This document shows, in pieces, positions 14,515 through 23,736 of a DNA stretch of 57,284 nt (positions are counted from its first letter, which is position 1; every line of letters begins with the position of its first letter). Origin of the DNA: Firmicutes bacterium UBA1702 (GTDB lineage Bacteria; Bacillota; Clostridia; Peptostreptococcales; Anaerovoracaceae); assembly GCA_002320005.1 (NCBI GenBank), contig DCJK01000019.1, positions 1 through 57,284 of the forward strand, given 5' to 3'. A program made the position numbers and the translations under genes. A model generated the notes under the pieces. The model saw only the letters and a list, made by a program, of their open reading frames with translations. It was not told the DNA's origin and made no database searches.

Positions 14515-16881
14515 CTATAAACCTGAACTTTCTTCCAGTACATATTTCAGTGTTTCATCGGCTTTTTCAAGAAGCACGAATTTAAGCTGCTTACGCACTG
14601 ACTGAGGAATGTCGTCTATATCTGCCTTGTTTTCTGCAGGAAGCAGTATTGTTCTGATTCCTGCTCTGTGAGCAGCCAGTACCTTCTCTTTTATTCCGCC
14701 TACCGGAAGAACTTTTCCTCTCAGCGTGATTTCTCCGGTCATGGCTACATCCTTCCTTACAGGCTTGTTCAGAAGTACTGACATGACTGAAGTGAACATT
14801 GTTACGCCTGCAGAAGGTCCGTCTTTAGGAACGGCTCCTTCCGGCACATGCACATGAAGGTCGTATTTCTTGTAGAAATCTTCTTCAATTCCGTATTCAT
14901 CAGCTATGGACCTTATATATGTTATGGCGGTTCTTGCCGACTCCTGCATCACATCTCCCAGCTGTCCGGTCAGTTCTATTTTTCCTGCTCCCGGAACCAG
15001 GGCTGCTTCGATGAACAGCGTGTCGCCACCTACCTGCGTCCATGCCATTCCCGTAGTTACTCCTATCTCACGCTCATTTTCCACCACATCATATCTGAAC
15101 CTGTGCTTTCCGAGATAATTTTCCAGACTTGCAGGTGTTATTCTGTAACTCTGAGCCTTTTTTGCGACGATTTTTCGTGCCACCTTACGGCAAAGGCTTC
15201 CTATTTCACGCTCCAGATTTCGCACACCTGATTCTCTTGTGTAAAAATTGATCAGGTCTCTCAATGCTTTTTCACTTATAGCGAAATTTTTCTTTTTAAG
15301 ACCGTGGGCCTTCATCTGTTTAGGGACAAGATACTTCTGCGCTATCTTTACCTTTTCTTCCTCGGTGTATCCTGACACATCGATTACTTCCATTCTGTCC
15401 AGAAGCGGTCTCGGTATGGTTTCTGTCGTGTTGGCGGTTGTGATAAACATAACATTTGACAAGTCAAAAGGTATCTCCAGGAAGTGATCTGTAAATTCCT
15501 TGTTCTGCTCCGGATCCAGCACTTCAAGAAGAGCCGAGGCCGGGTCACCCTTGAAGTCCGATCCTATTTTGTCCACTTCGTCAAAGAGGAATACAGGATT
15601 GTTTGCTCCTGCATCTTTGATTGCGCTTATCACTCTGCCGGGTATAGCTCCGATATAGGTACGTCTGTGACCTCTGATTTCTGCTTCATCTCGAACTCCG
15701 CCCAGAGACATACGTACAAACTCTCTTCCCGTTGCTCTGGCAATAGATCTGGCTATTGAAGTTTTTCCTACGCCCGGAGGACCCACAAGGCATATTATAG
15801 GACCTTTTATTCCCTTGGACAGGTGTATAACTGCAAGATATTCCAGAATTCTTTCTTTCACCTTCTCCAGTCCGTAATGATCCTCATCCAGTACTTTCTC
15901 GGCTTTTTTTATATCCGAATTAGTCTTGCTTGATTTGTTCCAAGGCAGTGACAGGATTGTCTCCACATAGTTTCTTATTACTCCGCTCTCTGCAGAAGAA
16001 GGTACCATCTTTGTGAATTTGTTTATCTCTTTTCTGACTTTTTCGTCAGTCTTCGGATCCAGTTTAAGCTCATCCAGTTTATCCAGCCACTCTTTGGCCT
16101 CGCTTACGGCATCTTCGCCAAACCCAAGCTCGTTCTGGATTACCTTCATCTGTTCTCTGAGATAATATTCCTTCTGGTTCTGCTTTACGTTTTCTTCAAC
16201 TTCTTCGTTTAGTTTTTTCTCAAGACGAAGAATCTGATTTTCCTCAAAGATAATCCCGTTAAGTATCGTCAGCCTTTCCCTTACATCCAGAGTTTCAAGA
16301 ATCTTCTGTTTTTTACTTATGTCGATGTCCAGCTGAATGGCTATGGAATCAGCAAGAGCATCAGGATCATCAATTATTACTGAAAGATCATATATGTCCG
16401 TTCTTACTCCTGTGGCCAGCTGTGCATATTCATTGAAGCTGTTGAGAACTACCCTTGTCATGGCTCTGGCCTCAATGGAGTCCTCCGGCATGTTTATGCT
16501 TTCCAGCCTGTCCACAGATGCGGAAATATAAGGCTCCTCTGCTGTGATTTCCTTTATGGATGCTCTATACATGCCTTCCACCAGCACTCTTACACTGTCG
16601 CCCTGTATCTTGAGCATCTGTTTGATTTTAACCACGGTTCCTACTTTATAGTAATCGTCAGGAGTAGGAATCAGGATGTTTTCGTCTTTTTGAGATGACA
16701 CAAAGAGAATCTTGTCTTTGTTCATGGCTGCTTCCAGCGCTCTGATGGACTTTTCTCTTCCTACATCGAAATGAAGTACTGTTCTGGGATATACCAGAAG
16801 TCCCCTGAGCGGTATGCACGGCATGGTCAGTATTTCTTCTTTATCTTCTTCCTGTACTGTCAGGTTTTCAGTAATTTCCAT
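14515..16881 (-). CDS. lon: ATP-dependent protease Lon
   Basis: 788 residues, typical for LonA. N-terminal substrate-binding domain (PCIPLRGLLVYPRTVLHFDV), coiled region 205-250, AAA+ module with Walker A GPPGVGKT at 367-374, Walker B VFLFDEVDK, and C-terminal protease with catalytic Ser690 in PKDGPSAG and Lys733 in GGIKEK. Degrades damaged and regulatory proteins in the cytosol. It follows clpX after a 53-base gap holding a UUCG hairpin. Nearly abuts engB. Confidence 0.96.
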   Translation of the reverse strand: MEITENLTVQEEDKEEILTMPCIPLRGLLVYPRTVLHFDVGREKSIRALEAAMNKDKILFVSSQKDENILIPTPDDYYKVGTVVKIKQMLKIQGDSVRVLVEGMYRASIKEITAEEPYISASVDRLESINMPEDSIEARAMTRVVLNSFNEYAQLATGVRTDIYDLSVIIDDPDALADSIAIQLDIDISKKQKILETLDVRERLTILNGIIFEENQILRLEKKLNEEVEENVKQNQKEYYLREQMKVIQNELGFGEDAVSEAKEWLDKLDELKLDPKTDEKVRKEINKFTKMVPSSAESGVIRNYVETILSLPWNKSSKTNSDIKKAEKVLDEDHYGLEKVKERILEYLAVIHLSKGIKGPIICLVGPPGVGKTSIARSIARATGREFVRMSLGGVRDEAEIRGHRRTYIGAIPGRVISAIKDAGANNPVFLFDEVDKIGSDFKGDPASALLEVLDPEQNKEFTDHFLEIPFDLSNVMFITTANTTETIPRPLLDRMEVIDVSGYTEEEKVKIAQKYLVPKQMKAHGLKKKNFAISEKALRDLINFYTRESGVRNLEREIGSLCRKVARKIVAKKAQSYRITPASLENYLGKHRFRYDVVENEREIGVTTGMAWTQVGGDTLFIEAALVPGAGKIELTGQLGDVMQESARTAITYIRSIADEYGIEEDFYKKYDLHVHVPEGAVPKDGPSAGVTMFTSVMSVLLNKPVRKDVAMTGEITLRGKVLPVGGIKEKVLAAHRAGIRTILLPAENKADIDDIPQSVRKQLKFVLLEKADETLKYVLEESSGL

Positions 16882-16912
16882 GAAATCTCCCCCTTTCCCG
16901 GTTTTAGAAAAT

Positions 16913-16932
16913 AAGGCGACCGAAGTCGCCTT
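16913..16932 (-). terminator. UUCG-capped hairpin between clpX and lon
   Basis: Perfect AAGGCGAC/GTCGCCTT stem (16913-16920, 16925-16932); the minus-strand RNA loop is UUCG, followed by AUUUUCU. It could be a partial terminator or an RNA-stability element that lowers lon expression relative to clpX. Confidence 0.5.
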
Positions 16933-16934
16933 GA

Positions 16935-18212
16935 TTATGAAGCTGTAGCTTCACGCTCTTTTGGTTTTTTATCAGCGCTTGTCACCAGCATCGGCTGGCT
17001 TTTTGTTTCGATAGTTTCCCGTGTTATGATACACTTCTCAACATCATCTCTGGAAGGAATCTCATACATTATTTCGGTCATGACACCCTCCAGAATGCTG
17101 CGCAATCCTCTTGCCCCCGTCTTCCTTTCAATGGCTTCTTTTGCCACAGCTCTGACAGCTTCTTCATCCATTTCAAGTTCTACACCATCCATGGCAAGCA
17201 GCTTTTTATACTGTTTGAGCAAAGCGTTCTTAGGCTCCTGTATTATTCTGGCCAGAGCATTCTCTGAAAGCTCTTCCAGAGTCACTATTACCGGCAAACG
17301 ACCGATAAACTCAGGAATGAGTCCGAATTTAAGGAGATCTTCAGGCTGTACCTTTTCCAGCAGGTGCTCGTCTTCTTCTCTGCGTGTCTGAATCTGAGCA
17401 GTGAATCCTATAACTTTATCTCCCATTCTGCGCTTGATTATCTTGTCAAGGCCATCAAAAGCGCCTCCGCAGATAAAAAGCACATTGCTCGTATCGAACT
17501 GGATAAATTCCTGGTGAGGATGTTTACGGCCCCCCTGAGGAGGAACGTTTGCAACGGTTCCTTCAAGAATTTTAAGGAGTGCCTGCTGCACGCCTTCTCC
17601 GCTGACATCTCTGGTTATTGAAGGGTTGTCGGACTTTCTGGCGATTTTATCTATTTCGTCCACATAAATTATACCCTTCTGTGCCTTTTCAACATCAAAG
17701 TCAGCAGCCTGCAAAAGTTTAAGAAGAATATTTTCAACATCTTCTCCCACATATCCGGCTTCTGTCAACGCTGTTGCATCAGCTATGGCAAACGGTACAT
17801 CCAGAATTCTTGCCAGCGTCTGAGCCAGCAGTGTCTTTCCGGAGCCTGTCGGGCCGATCATGACAATATTGCTTTTCTGCAGTTCAACATCGTCTTTATC
17901 GTCGGTCTTTTTACCGTTGATCCTTTTGTAGTGATTGTACACCGCAACCGCAAGAGCTTTTTTTGCTTGGTCCTGTTCAATCACATAGTCCGAAAGGATT
18001 TCCGTGATTTCTTTCGGTTTCGGCAGTTTATAGCTCTTTTCCGCTTCCGGAGTTTCTTCTTCGGGAAGGCCTTCCTTAAGAATGTCGAGGCATATATGAA
18101 TGCACTCATCGCAAATATAAACTCCCGGGCCGGCTACAAGGCGTGAAACCTGACTCTGCGGTTTTCCGCAAAAAGAGCATCTGAGTTGTTTGTTCTCATC
18201 GTATTTGCTCAT
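16935..18212 (-). CDS. clpX: ClpX ATPase subunit of ClpXP
   Basis: 425 residues. N-terminal zinc-binding domain with Cys12, Cys15, Cys34 and Cys37. AAA+ domain with Walker A GPTGSGKT at 120-127, Walker B IIYVDEIDKIARK, the pore loop GYVGEDVE and the IGF loop in DKVIGFTAQ, which docks ClpP. It unfolds substrates and feeds them to ClpP. It lies 26 bases downstream of clpP, as in many Firmicutes, giving coordinated subunit supply. The C-terminus (KKPKEREATAS) is a charged tail. Confidence 0.97.
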   Translation of the reverse strand: MSKYDENKQLRCSFCGKPQSQVSRLVAGPGVYICDECIHICLDILKEGLPEEETPEAEKSYKLPKPKEITEILSDYVIEQDQAKKALAVAVYNHYKRINGKKTDDKDDVELQKSNIVMIGPTGSGKTLLAQTLARILDVPFAIADATALTEAGYVGEDVENILLKLLQAADFDVEKAQKGIIYVDEIDKIARKSDNPSITRDVSGEGVQQALLKILEGTVANVPPQGGRKHPHQEFIQFDTSNVLFICGGAFDGLDKIIKRRMGDKVIGFTAQIQTRREEDEHLLEKVQPEDLLKFGLIPEFIGRLPVIVTLEELSENALARIIQEPKNALLKQYKKLLAMDGVELEMDEEAVRAVAKEAIERKTGARGLRSILEGVMTEIMYEIPSRDDVEKCIITRETIETKSQPMLVTSADKKPKEREATAS

Positions 18213-18238
18213 TGTCTAATTCTTCCCCCTATTATTTA

Positions 18239-18820
18239 CTATCTTTTTCTGATTACACTGTCAATGAGGCCATAAGCACAGGCTTCATCAGCGCTCATAA
18301 AGTTATCTCTATCAGTATCCCTCGATACTTTTTCAAAATCCTGCCCTGTGTTTTCTGACATGATTCTGTTGAGTTTTTCTCTTGTCTTTAGTATCCAATC
18401 TGCATGTATCTTTATGTCTTCTGCCTGTCCCTTTACTCCCCCCAAAGGCTGGTGAATCATTATTTCAGCATTTGGAAGAGCCATTCGCTTTCCCTTGGCC
18501 CCCGAAGACAGGAGGAATGCTCCCATGCTGGCTGCAAGACCAACGCATATGGTAGATACGTCAGGCTTGATAAACTGCATGGTGTCATATATGGCCATAC
18601 CTGCTGTTACTGAACCGCCGGGACTGTTGATGTAAAGACATATATCTTTCTCGGGATCCTCAGACTCCAGAAACATGAGCTGAGCCACAACCAGGCTTGC
18701 AACATGATCGTCTATTTCCTCACCAAGAAAAATAATTCTGTCCTTAAGCAGTCTTGAGTAGATATCATAAGACCTTTCGCCTCTGGATGTCTGCTCTATT
18801 ACATATGGTACCAATGCCAT
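18239..18820 (-). CDS. clpP: ClpP protease subunit
   Basis: 193 residues, typical. Catalytic triad Ser98 (GLAASMG), His123 (MIHQPLGG) and Asp172 (RDTDRDNF). N-terminal VPYVIEQTSRGERSYDIYSR is the usual gate and start. Forms the 14-subunit peptidase chamber used by ClpX. Placed between tig and clpX, 35 bases after tig. Confidence 0.97.
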   Translation of the reverse strand: MALVPYVIEQTSRGERSYDIYSRLLKDRIIFLGEEIDDHVASLVVAQLMFLESEDPEKDICLYINSPGGSVTAGMAIYDTMQFIKPDVSTICVGLAASMGAFLLSSGAKGKRMALPNAEIMIHQPLGGVKGQAEDIKIHADWILKTREKLNRIMSENTGQDFEKVSRDTDRDNFMSADEACAYGLIDSVIRKR

Positions 18821-18855
18821 CTTCCTACCCCCTTTTTCACTCTGTTATCATTAAA

Positions 18856-20139
18856 TTACTTTATTACTGCATTATCATAGATAAACTGAATAGCTTTTTT
18901 AACTTTAAGGTCTTTCTGCAGATAAGTAAGGTTCTCGGCGCCGATCATCTCTTTGATTTTGTCAGCTGAAGTATCATACTGAACCGCCATAACCTTGAGC
19001 TCTTCTTCAACCTCATCGTCGGAAACTTCTATTTTTTCGGCTTCAGCTATGCCGTTTAAAATCATTCTTGTTTTAACCTGTCTCAGTGCATCAGGCTTAA
19101 GTTCTTCTCTGAAACCCGCCAGGTCTTTTCCGACAAATTCCAGATACTGTCCTACAGAAAGTCCCTGGTAACGAAGCTGCTGATCCAGTTCCTGAGTCAT
19201 TCTGTCCATTTCATCCTCTACCATGATGGAAGGCACTTCTATTTCGTTTGCTTCAACAACCTTACCCAGAGCTGCATCCTGCATCTGAGTTTCAGCACCT
19301 GCTTTAGCATACTTTTCTAGTCTTTCCCTTGTTGCTGCTTTTAATTCCTCAAGAGTGTCGTATTCGCTGACATCTTTTGCGAATTCGTCATCCAGTTCAG
19401 GAAGCTGTTCCTCTTTGATTTCGTGTACCAGACAGTGGAAAACAGCCTCTTTGCCTGCAAGACTTTCTGCGTGATATTCTTCAGGGAATGTCACCGTAAC
19501 ATCTCTCTTTTCTCCCGGAGTTGCTCCTACCAGCTGTTCTTCGAATCCAGGAATAAACATTCCTGAGCCAAGTTTCAATTCCTGACGTTCTGCAGTGCCG
19601 CCGTCAAACTGTTCATCTCCCACAAATCCCGAATAGTCAAGGAGCACAGTGTCCCCTTCCTTAGCAGGTCTCTCTACAAGAACAACTCTTGCATTTCTTT
19701 TCTGCAGGGACTCGATGTCTTTATCAACATCTTCGTCTTTTACTTCCTGCACTATCTTTTCTATCTCAACGCCCTTGTAATCCTTAACCTCTACGATAGG
19801 ATAGCAAGCTACGGTGATAGTCATTGTCAGAGGCTCTCCCTTTGCAATCTTTCCGAACTCTACAGCCGGGCTGTCGATAATTTCCAGTTCCAGTTCTGCA
19901 AGAGCTTTGCCGTAATTATCTCTGAAAAGGTCATCAATTGCTTCTTCAAAGAATACGCCTTCGCCATAACGCTTTTCGATGATGCTTCTAGGGGCTTTAC
20001 CCTTTCTGAAACCATCTACCTGAAACTTGTCTTTGTTCTGCTGGTAAGCCTTAATCTGTGCTGAGTCGAATTCCTCTGCTGTGAATTCCATTGTAAATTT
20101 AACATCGTTCTTTTCTCTTGATATAAATGTTGCTTTCAT
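18856..20139 (-). CDS. tig: Trigger factor (ribosome-associated chaperone and prolyl isomerase)
   Basis: 427 residues. N-terminal ribosome-binding domain with the signature VDGFRKGKAPRSIIEKRYGE (about 42-61, equivalent to GFRxGKxP). Central FKBP-type peptidyl-prolyl isomerase domain around 155-245 (AKEGDTVLLDYSGFVGDEQF). C-terminal helical arms form the substrate cradle. First gene of the tig-clpP-clpX-lon-engB cluster with a promoter at 20190-20218. RBS GGAGGATGG. Confidence 0.96.
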   Translation of the reverse strand: MKATFISREKNDVKFTMEFTAEEFDSAQIKAYQQNKDKFQVDGFRKGKAPRSIIEKRYGEGVFFEEAIDDLFRDNYGKALAELELEIIDSPAVEFGKIAKGEPLTMTITVACYPIVEVKDYKGVEIEKIVQEVKDEDVDKDIESLQKRNARVVLVERPAKEGDTVLLDYSGFVGDEQFDGGTAERQELKLGSGMFIPGFEEQLVGATPGEKRDVTVTFPEEYHAESLAGKEAVFHCLVHEIKEEQLPELDDEFAKDVSEYDTLEELKAATRERLEKYAKAGAETQMQDAALGKVVEANEIEVPSIMVEDEMDRMTQELDQQLRYQGLSVGQYLEFVGKDLAGFREELKPDALRQVKTRMILNGIAEAEKIEVSDDEVEEELKVMAVQYDTSADKIKEMIGAENLTYLQKDLKVKKAIQFIYDNAVIK

Positions 20140-20189
20140 TAAATTCCATCCTCCTAAAATTCCGTAAAAACAACGGACAATTGCATAAT

Positions 20190-20218
20190 ATTATAACTCT
20201 ATTTTGTATTAAAGTAAA
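20190..20218 (-). promoter_or_regulatory. tig promoter
   Basis: Minus strand TTTACT (20213-20218), 17-base spacer, TATAAT (20190-20195), about 50 bases before the tig start. No CtsR or CIRCE-like operator was seen next to it. Confidence 0.6.
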
Positions 20219-20255
20219 GGAAAAAAGGTGGCTTTTCACATTTTTTCATCTAATT

Positions 20256-20290
20256 TTTAAAAAAGACAGGCAATTTTTTTCAAAATTGCC
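20256..20290 (-). terminator. Terminator behind the CYTH gene
   Basis: GGCAATTTT (20269-20277) pairs with AAAATTGCC (20282-20290). On the minus strand it is followed by TGTCTTTTTT. Confidence 0.65.
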
Positions 20291-20320
20291 CTTGTGTTAT
20301 AAAAAAACATAAAAATTTTG

Positions 20321-20959
20321 TCAACATTTGTCGACTGTATCATAACCCAGAATTTCAAGTCCTACCTGAAACTTACTCTTAACTCCTTCTCTGAGATTAT
20401 ATTTTGCGGCCAGTTCCTTGCCGAGGGCTTTCATATCCTCACAATCTCCCGAATAAAGCTCTATTTCAACTTCTGAAATCGGTGCACTGCCCTTTTGTGT
20501 GATAATTTCCCCGACATCCAGAGAAACCACATCTATGCTCCGGCCGGTATCCACCATGTATTGCTGTCGAACACAATTAACCTCCATTATCGGTACCAGC
20601 TTCTTGTCTCCTACCAGCATGTTGATTTCTTCCCATATGTCACTACCCTTAAAAATGTCTGTTGAAGGGTTTTCAGCATATTGCACGTCTACGGGAACAT
20701 TCAGTTCGCCTCTGGTGTGAAGCCCGCCTTCGACTTTTCCTCCCCACTTAAGCGTTGCAATTGGTATTCCGTTTTCATATCTTATTCTAAAAGCAAATCC
20801 TTTTCGGCACATGCATAAATTACCCGTGTCGAAATACACGGCTTTCATTTCTATTTCTTCCTCTGTTCCTTCTTCCTTGATGGATTCAAGATGTTTATCT
20901 TTAAGGATTTTGTCTCTTTCCAAAGGCCCGTCTGCCAAGTATTTCAATTCTATTTCCAT
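20321..20959 (-). CDS. CYTH-domain (triphosphate tunnel) phosphatase-like protein
   Basis: 212 residues. It starts MEIELKYLA, the E-x-E-x-K signature of CYTH/triphosphate tunnel metalloenzymes. Alternating charged strands carry FRIRYENGIPIATLKWGGKV and PISEVEIELYSGD, giving the tunnel-lining basic and acidic residues. Bacterial relatives hydrolyse tripolyphosphate, thiamine triphosphate or act as adenylate cyclases; the exact substrate cannot be told. 22 bases downstream of dapB, and ends with a terminator. Confidence 0.8.
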   Translation of the reverse strand: MEIELKYLADGPLERDKILKDKHLESIKEEGTEEEIEMKAVYFDTGNLCMCRKGFAFRIRYENGIPIATLKWGGKVEGGLHTRGELNVPVDVQYAENPSTDIFKGSDIWEEINMLVGDKKLVPIMEVNCVRQQYMVDTGRSIDVVSLDVGEIITQKGSAPISEVEIELYSGDCEDMKALGKELAAKYNLREGVKSKFQVGLEILGYDTVDKC

Positions 20960-20981
20960 TTCATCCCTCTGATCTTAATCT

Positions 20982-21602
20982 TTATTTTACTGATACCATC
21001 TTTTTACCCGCTTCAATCGCACCGCGTGCAAATATTCTTCTGGAATAAGCCGTATGTGTGATTTCAAGCACCTCATCCTCCAGTGCAAAGCTTACTCTAT
21101 GCTGTCCAAACACCGTTCCCAGTCTCAGGCTGACAGCTTCACTGTGAGGAACGCCCAGTAGATCACACAGAGTTTTAGCCGTGCCGCTGGGCGCATCCGC
21201 CTTATCGCTATGATGAATTTCTTCAACACCTATATCACACCCCTGAAGGATATGTTCTGCAGCTACTGCCAGCTCATCCATAGCAGCCACGCCCCTTGAA
21301 AAATTGCTTCTTCTGTCTAAAGGGCATATTTTCGAAAGAAGTTTTATCATCTCTTCCTCTTTATGGGTCTGTCCCGTGGTTCCCATCACAACAGGAATGT
21401 TTCCGCCTTTTTCACGGCAATATTCGTATATTCCTTTTATAGCTTCAGGATGACTGAAATCTATTATGAGATCTGCTTTTTCTGAAGGCCATATATTTTC
21501 CATGGGTTCCACCGTCTCAATTCTGTCAAATGCGTCGTCACTTCCGGCACATTCTTCTACAATTTTACCCATGGAACCTCTGCCCACTACTATTAAAAAC
21601 AT
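20982..21602 (-). CDS. dapB: 4-hydroxy-tetrahydrodipicolinate reductase, short form
   Basis: 206 residues from the ATG at 21602, chosen because GGGAGG lies seven bases upstream. The upstream in-frame ATG (21620) lacks this. NAD(P)-binding start FLIVVGRGSMGKIV, then LIIDFSHPEAI, MGTTGQT, NFSRGVAAM and the catalytic block EEIHHSDKADAPSGTAKTL, with the HH and K-x-DAPSGT residues of DapB. It reduces the DapA product in lysine and diaminopimelate synthesis. Typical DapB has 240-270 residues; here the segment between the glycine-rich loop and IDFS is about 30 residues shorter. Catalytic residues are intact, so activity is likely. No dapA is nearby. Confidence 0.85.
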   Translation of the reverse strand: MFLIVVGRGSMGKIVEECAGSDDAFDRIETVEPMENIWPSEKADLIIDFSHPEAIKGIYEYCREKGGNIPVVMGTTGQTHKEEEMIKLLSKICPLDRRSNFSRGVAAMDELAVAAEHILQGCDIGVEEIHHSDKADAPSGTAKTLCDLLGVPHSEAVSLRLGTVFGQHRVSFALEDEVLEITHTAYSRRIFARGAIEAGKKMVSVK

Positions 21603-21674
21603 TAAAAATCCTCCCTTCATGGTCCTGAAATTTAGACTCTGTCTAATCAGACTATGAAGAGAGGCCGCAATTGA

Positions 21675-21935
21675 TTACTTTTTCTTTGCCAGTTCCAGTA
21701 TTTCGCTGTATTTGGAAATGATGTAGTCATATCCCTTCGGATTGTGAGGAACAAGGCAGTCAGAGCAATCTTTTATTCCGCCTTCAAGGTATTTGAAGTT
21801 TCCTCCGCATCTGTCTCCCAGAGCATAAAGCGGACAGTAGCAGAACAGGCAGTTGAAAGCTTCATCGTCGTTCACCTTGTGGCATGGGAAATATTCACAT
21901 TCCCTATTTTGGAAAAACTTATAATTCTCACTCAT
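21675..21935 (-). CDS. Cysteine-rich small protein (PF04071-like)
   Basis: 86 residues with nine cysteines: CEYFPCHK, CLFCYCPLY, DRCGG and KDCSDCLVPH. This is the pattern of the Cys_rich_small domain family, thought to bind metal or a cluster; function unknown. It lies two bases behind the FAD-dependent oxidoreductase gene and is surely cotranslated with it, suggesting a redox or cobalamin-related partnership, which is inference. Confidence 0.8.
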   Translation of the reverse strand: MSENYKFFQNRECEYFPCHKVNDDEAFNCLFCYCPLYALGDRCGGNFKYLEGGIKDCSDCLVPHNPKGYDYIISKYSEILELAKKK

Positions 21936-21937
21936 TT

Positions 21938-23314
21938 TTATCTACCTCCATCTATTATCCTTGCAACATATACACCGCTGGCGGAAGCCTGGGATAGAGA
22001 ATGGGTCACTCCTGAACCATCTCCTATGGCATACAGCCCCGGTATTTCCGTCTCCAGGCTGTTGTTAACATCAACCTTCATATTATAAAATTTCACTTCT
22101 ACTCCATAAAGTAAGGTATCTTCATTGGCAGTTCCCGGTGCAATCTTATCAAGAGCATATATCATTTCTATGATATCGTCAAGCTGGCGTTTTGGAATCA
22201 CCAGACTCAGATCTCCCGGCGTAGCCTTTAGAGTAGGTCTTGTAAAACACTTCTCCATTCTTCGGTGACTAGATCTTCTTCCTTTAATCAGATCGCCGAA
22301 CCTTTGAAGAAGGACTCCTCCTCCCAGCATATTTGAAAGTCTCGCAATGGATTCTCCATATTCATTGCTGTCCTCGAAAGGTTCAGTAAATGTATTGGAA
22401 ACCAGCAGTGCAAAATTAGTGTTTTCTGTTCTTAAAGCGGGGTCCGCATAGCTGTGTCCGTTTACCGTCACTATACCGTTGGTATTTTCGGAAACCACCT
22501 CTCCATAAGGGTTCATGCAGAAAGTTCTGACAAGATCATTGTATTTATCTGTCTGATAAACTATTTTGCTCTCATATACCTCATCAGTAATATGCTTGAA
22601 TATTTCGGCAGGCAGTTCTACTCTTACTCCTATATCAACGCGATTCTTTTTCTGTTTTATCCCAAGCTCGTCACATACTTTGCTTATCCATTTTGAGCCG
22701 GACCGGCCTGCTGCCAGAATAAGTTTATCGCATAAAAAGCTTTCTCCTTTATCTGTAATGACCTGAAACCCTCCGTCTTCCAGCCTGCGAACTTCCTGCA
22801 GAGTAGTGTAAAACTTCGTTTCTATCTTACCGGAAATGTAGTCGAAGATTCTCCCCAATATTTCCACGTTTCTATCGGTTCCCAAATGCCTTACCTTAGC
22901 TTCCAGGAGGTGAAGATCGTATTGCAGAGCCTTGGTCTTAAGCGCTGAATCCGTGGTAAAAAGCTTGGCCTCTGCGCCTCCCATGCTGCATAAGACGCTG
23001 TCCACGTATTCCATCAGTTCTATTGCCATTTCTTCACCTACATAGCGGTGAAGATCTCCGCCAAACTGAGTTGTTATGTTATATTTTCCGTCAGAAAGCG
23101 TCCCTGCACCGCCATATCCGTTCATTATATGACATGGGCTGCATTTTACGCATACAGGAGTGTGTCCTTTTTTAATTGGACATTGGCGTTTCTCCAGAGG
23201 AGCGCCTTTGTCCACCATAAGTATTTTCGCTGTCGAATTCAGCTTTGTGAATTCATATGCGGCAAAAACCCCTCCTGCTCCGGCGCCTGCAATGATTACA
23301 TCATATCTGCTCAT
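21938..23314 (-). CDS. FAD-dependent oxidoreductase/dehydrogenase
   Basis: 458 residues from ATG 23314, preceded by GGAGG at the right distance; the frame extends to 23365 but that adds 17 residues with no RBS. N-terminal dinucleotide-binding fold YDVIIAGAGAGGVFAAYEF. A cysteine-bearing segment CPIKKGHTPVCVKCSPCHIM at about 45-64 could hold an Fe-S cluster or metal. Later motifs LILAAGRSGSKWI and the C-terminal PGLYAIGDGSGVTHSLSQAS are typical of COG2509-like FAD-dependent dehydrogenases. Substrate unknown. Coupled to the cysteine-rich small protein downstream. Confidence 0.8.
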   Translation of the reverse strand: MSRYDVIIAGAGAGGVFAAYEFTKLNSTAKILMVDKGAPLEKRQCPIKKGHTPVCVKCSPCHIMNGYGGAGTLSDGKYNITTQFGGDLHRYVGEEMAIELMEYVDSVLCSMGGAEAKLFTTDSALKTKALQYDLHLLEAKVRHLGTDRNVEILGRIFDYISGKIETKFYTTLQEVRRLEDGGFQVITDKGESFLCDKLILAAGRSGSKWISKVCDELGIKQKKNRVDIGVRVELPAEIFKHITDEVYESKIVYQTDKYNDLVRTFCMNPYGEVVSENTNGIVTVNGHSYADPALRTENTNFALLVSNTFTEPFEDSNEYGESIARLSNMLGGGVLLQRFGDLIKGRRSSHRRMEKCFTRPTLKATPGDLSLVIPKRQLDDIIEMIYALDKIAPGTANEDTLLYGVEVKFYNMKVDVNNSLETEIPGLYAIGDGSGVTHSLSQASASGVYVARIIDGGR

Positions 23315-23349
23315 TTTGTTTACCTCCATCTGTTTCTTCAGACATAATA

Positions 23350-23372
23350 ATACCCCGCTTTTCACGGGGTAT
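23350..23372. terminator. Hairpin between DUF1292 gene and oxidoreductase gene
   Basis: Perfect ATACCCCG/CGGGGTAT (23350-23357, 23365-23372). On the minus strand it follows the DUF1292 stop and is followed only by ATTATTATG, so it is a weak or partial terminator. Confidence 0.5.
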
Positions 23373-23390
23373 TTACGGATATAATGCAGT

Positions 23391-23663
23391 TTATTCTTCC
23401 ATGATTTTATCGAACTCGGCTACTACTTTTTCAAATTCATCATCGTCTTCTATGTCGACAAGTTCAAATTCATCGTCTCCGATTTCCTTATAACCGTAAA
23501 TGTAGACATCATCAGTGTCGTCGTTTGGAATCAGCGCGATGTATTCCTTACCATCGTAATCAAATACTCCCATGATTTCACATTCGACTTCTACCCCGTC
23601 ATCAAACTCAAGAGTTATGAAATCAGCCTCTTCAATTTCAGGTGCTTTTCTTTCGTCTGTCAT
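23391..23663 (-). CDS. DUF1292 protein
   Basis: 90 residues from ATG 23663, which follows ATCGGAGGAAT. Very acidic. The segment ITLEFDDGVEVECEIMGVFD, YDGKEYIALIPND and ELVDIEDDDEFEKVVAEFDK is the DUF1292 (YrzB-like) pattern. Common in Firmicutes, function unknown. Downstream of uvrC, separated by 73 bases. Confidence 0.85.
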   Translation of the reverse strand: MTDERKAPEIEEADFITLEFDDGVEVECEIMGVFDYDGKEYIALIPNDDTDDVYIYGYKEIGDDEFELVDIEDDDEFEKVVAEFDKIMEE

Positions 23664-23736
23664 GTTTATTCCTCCGATAATTTTAATTAACAATCGTCTC
23701 TGACATGCTTACTATATCACAAAGATCTGCTTCTAA

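Noticed and set aside
14514..14543. Longer EngB start inside lon
   Set aside because: No RBS, and the extra residues do not match the family start.
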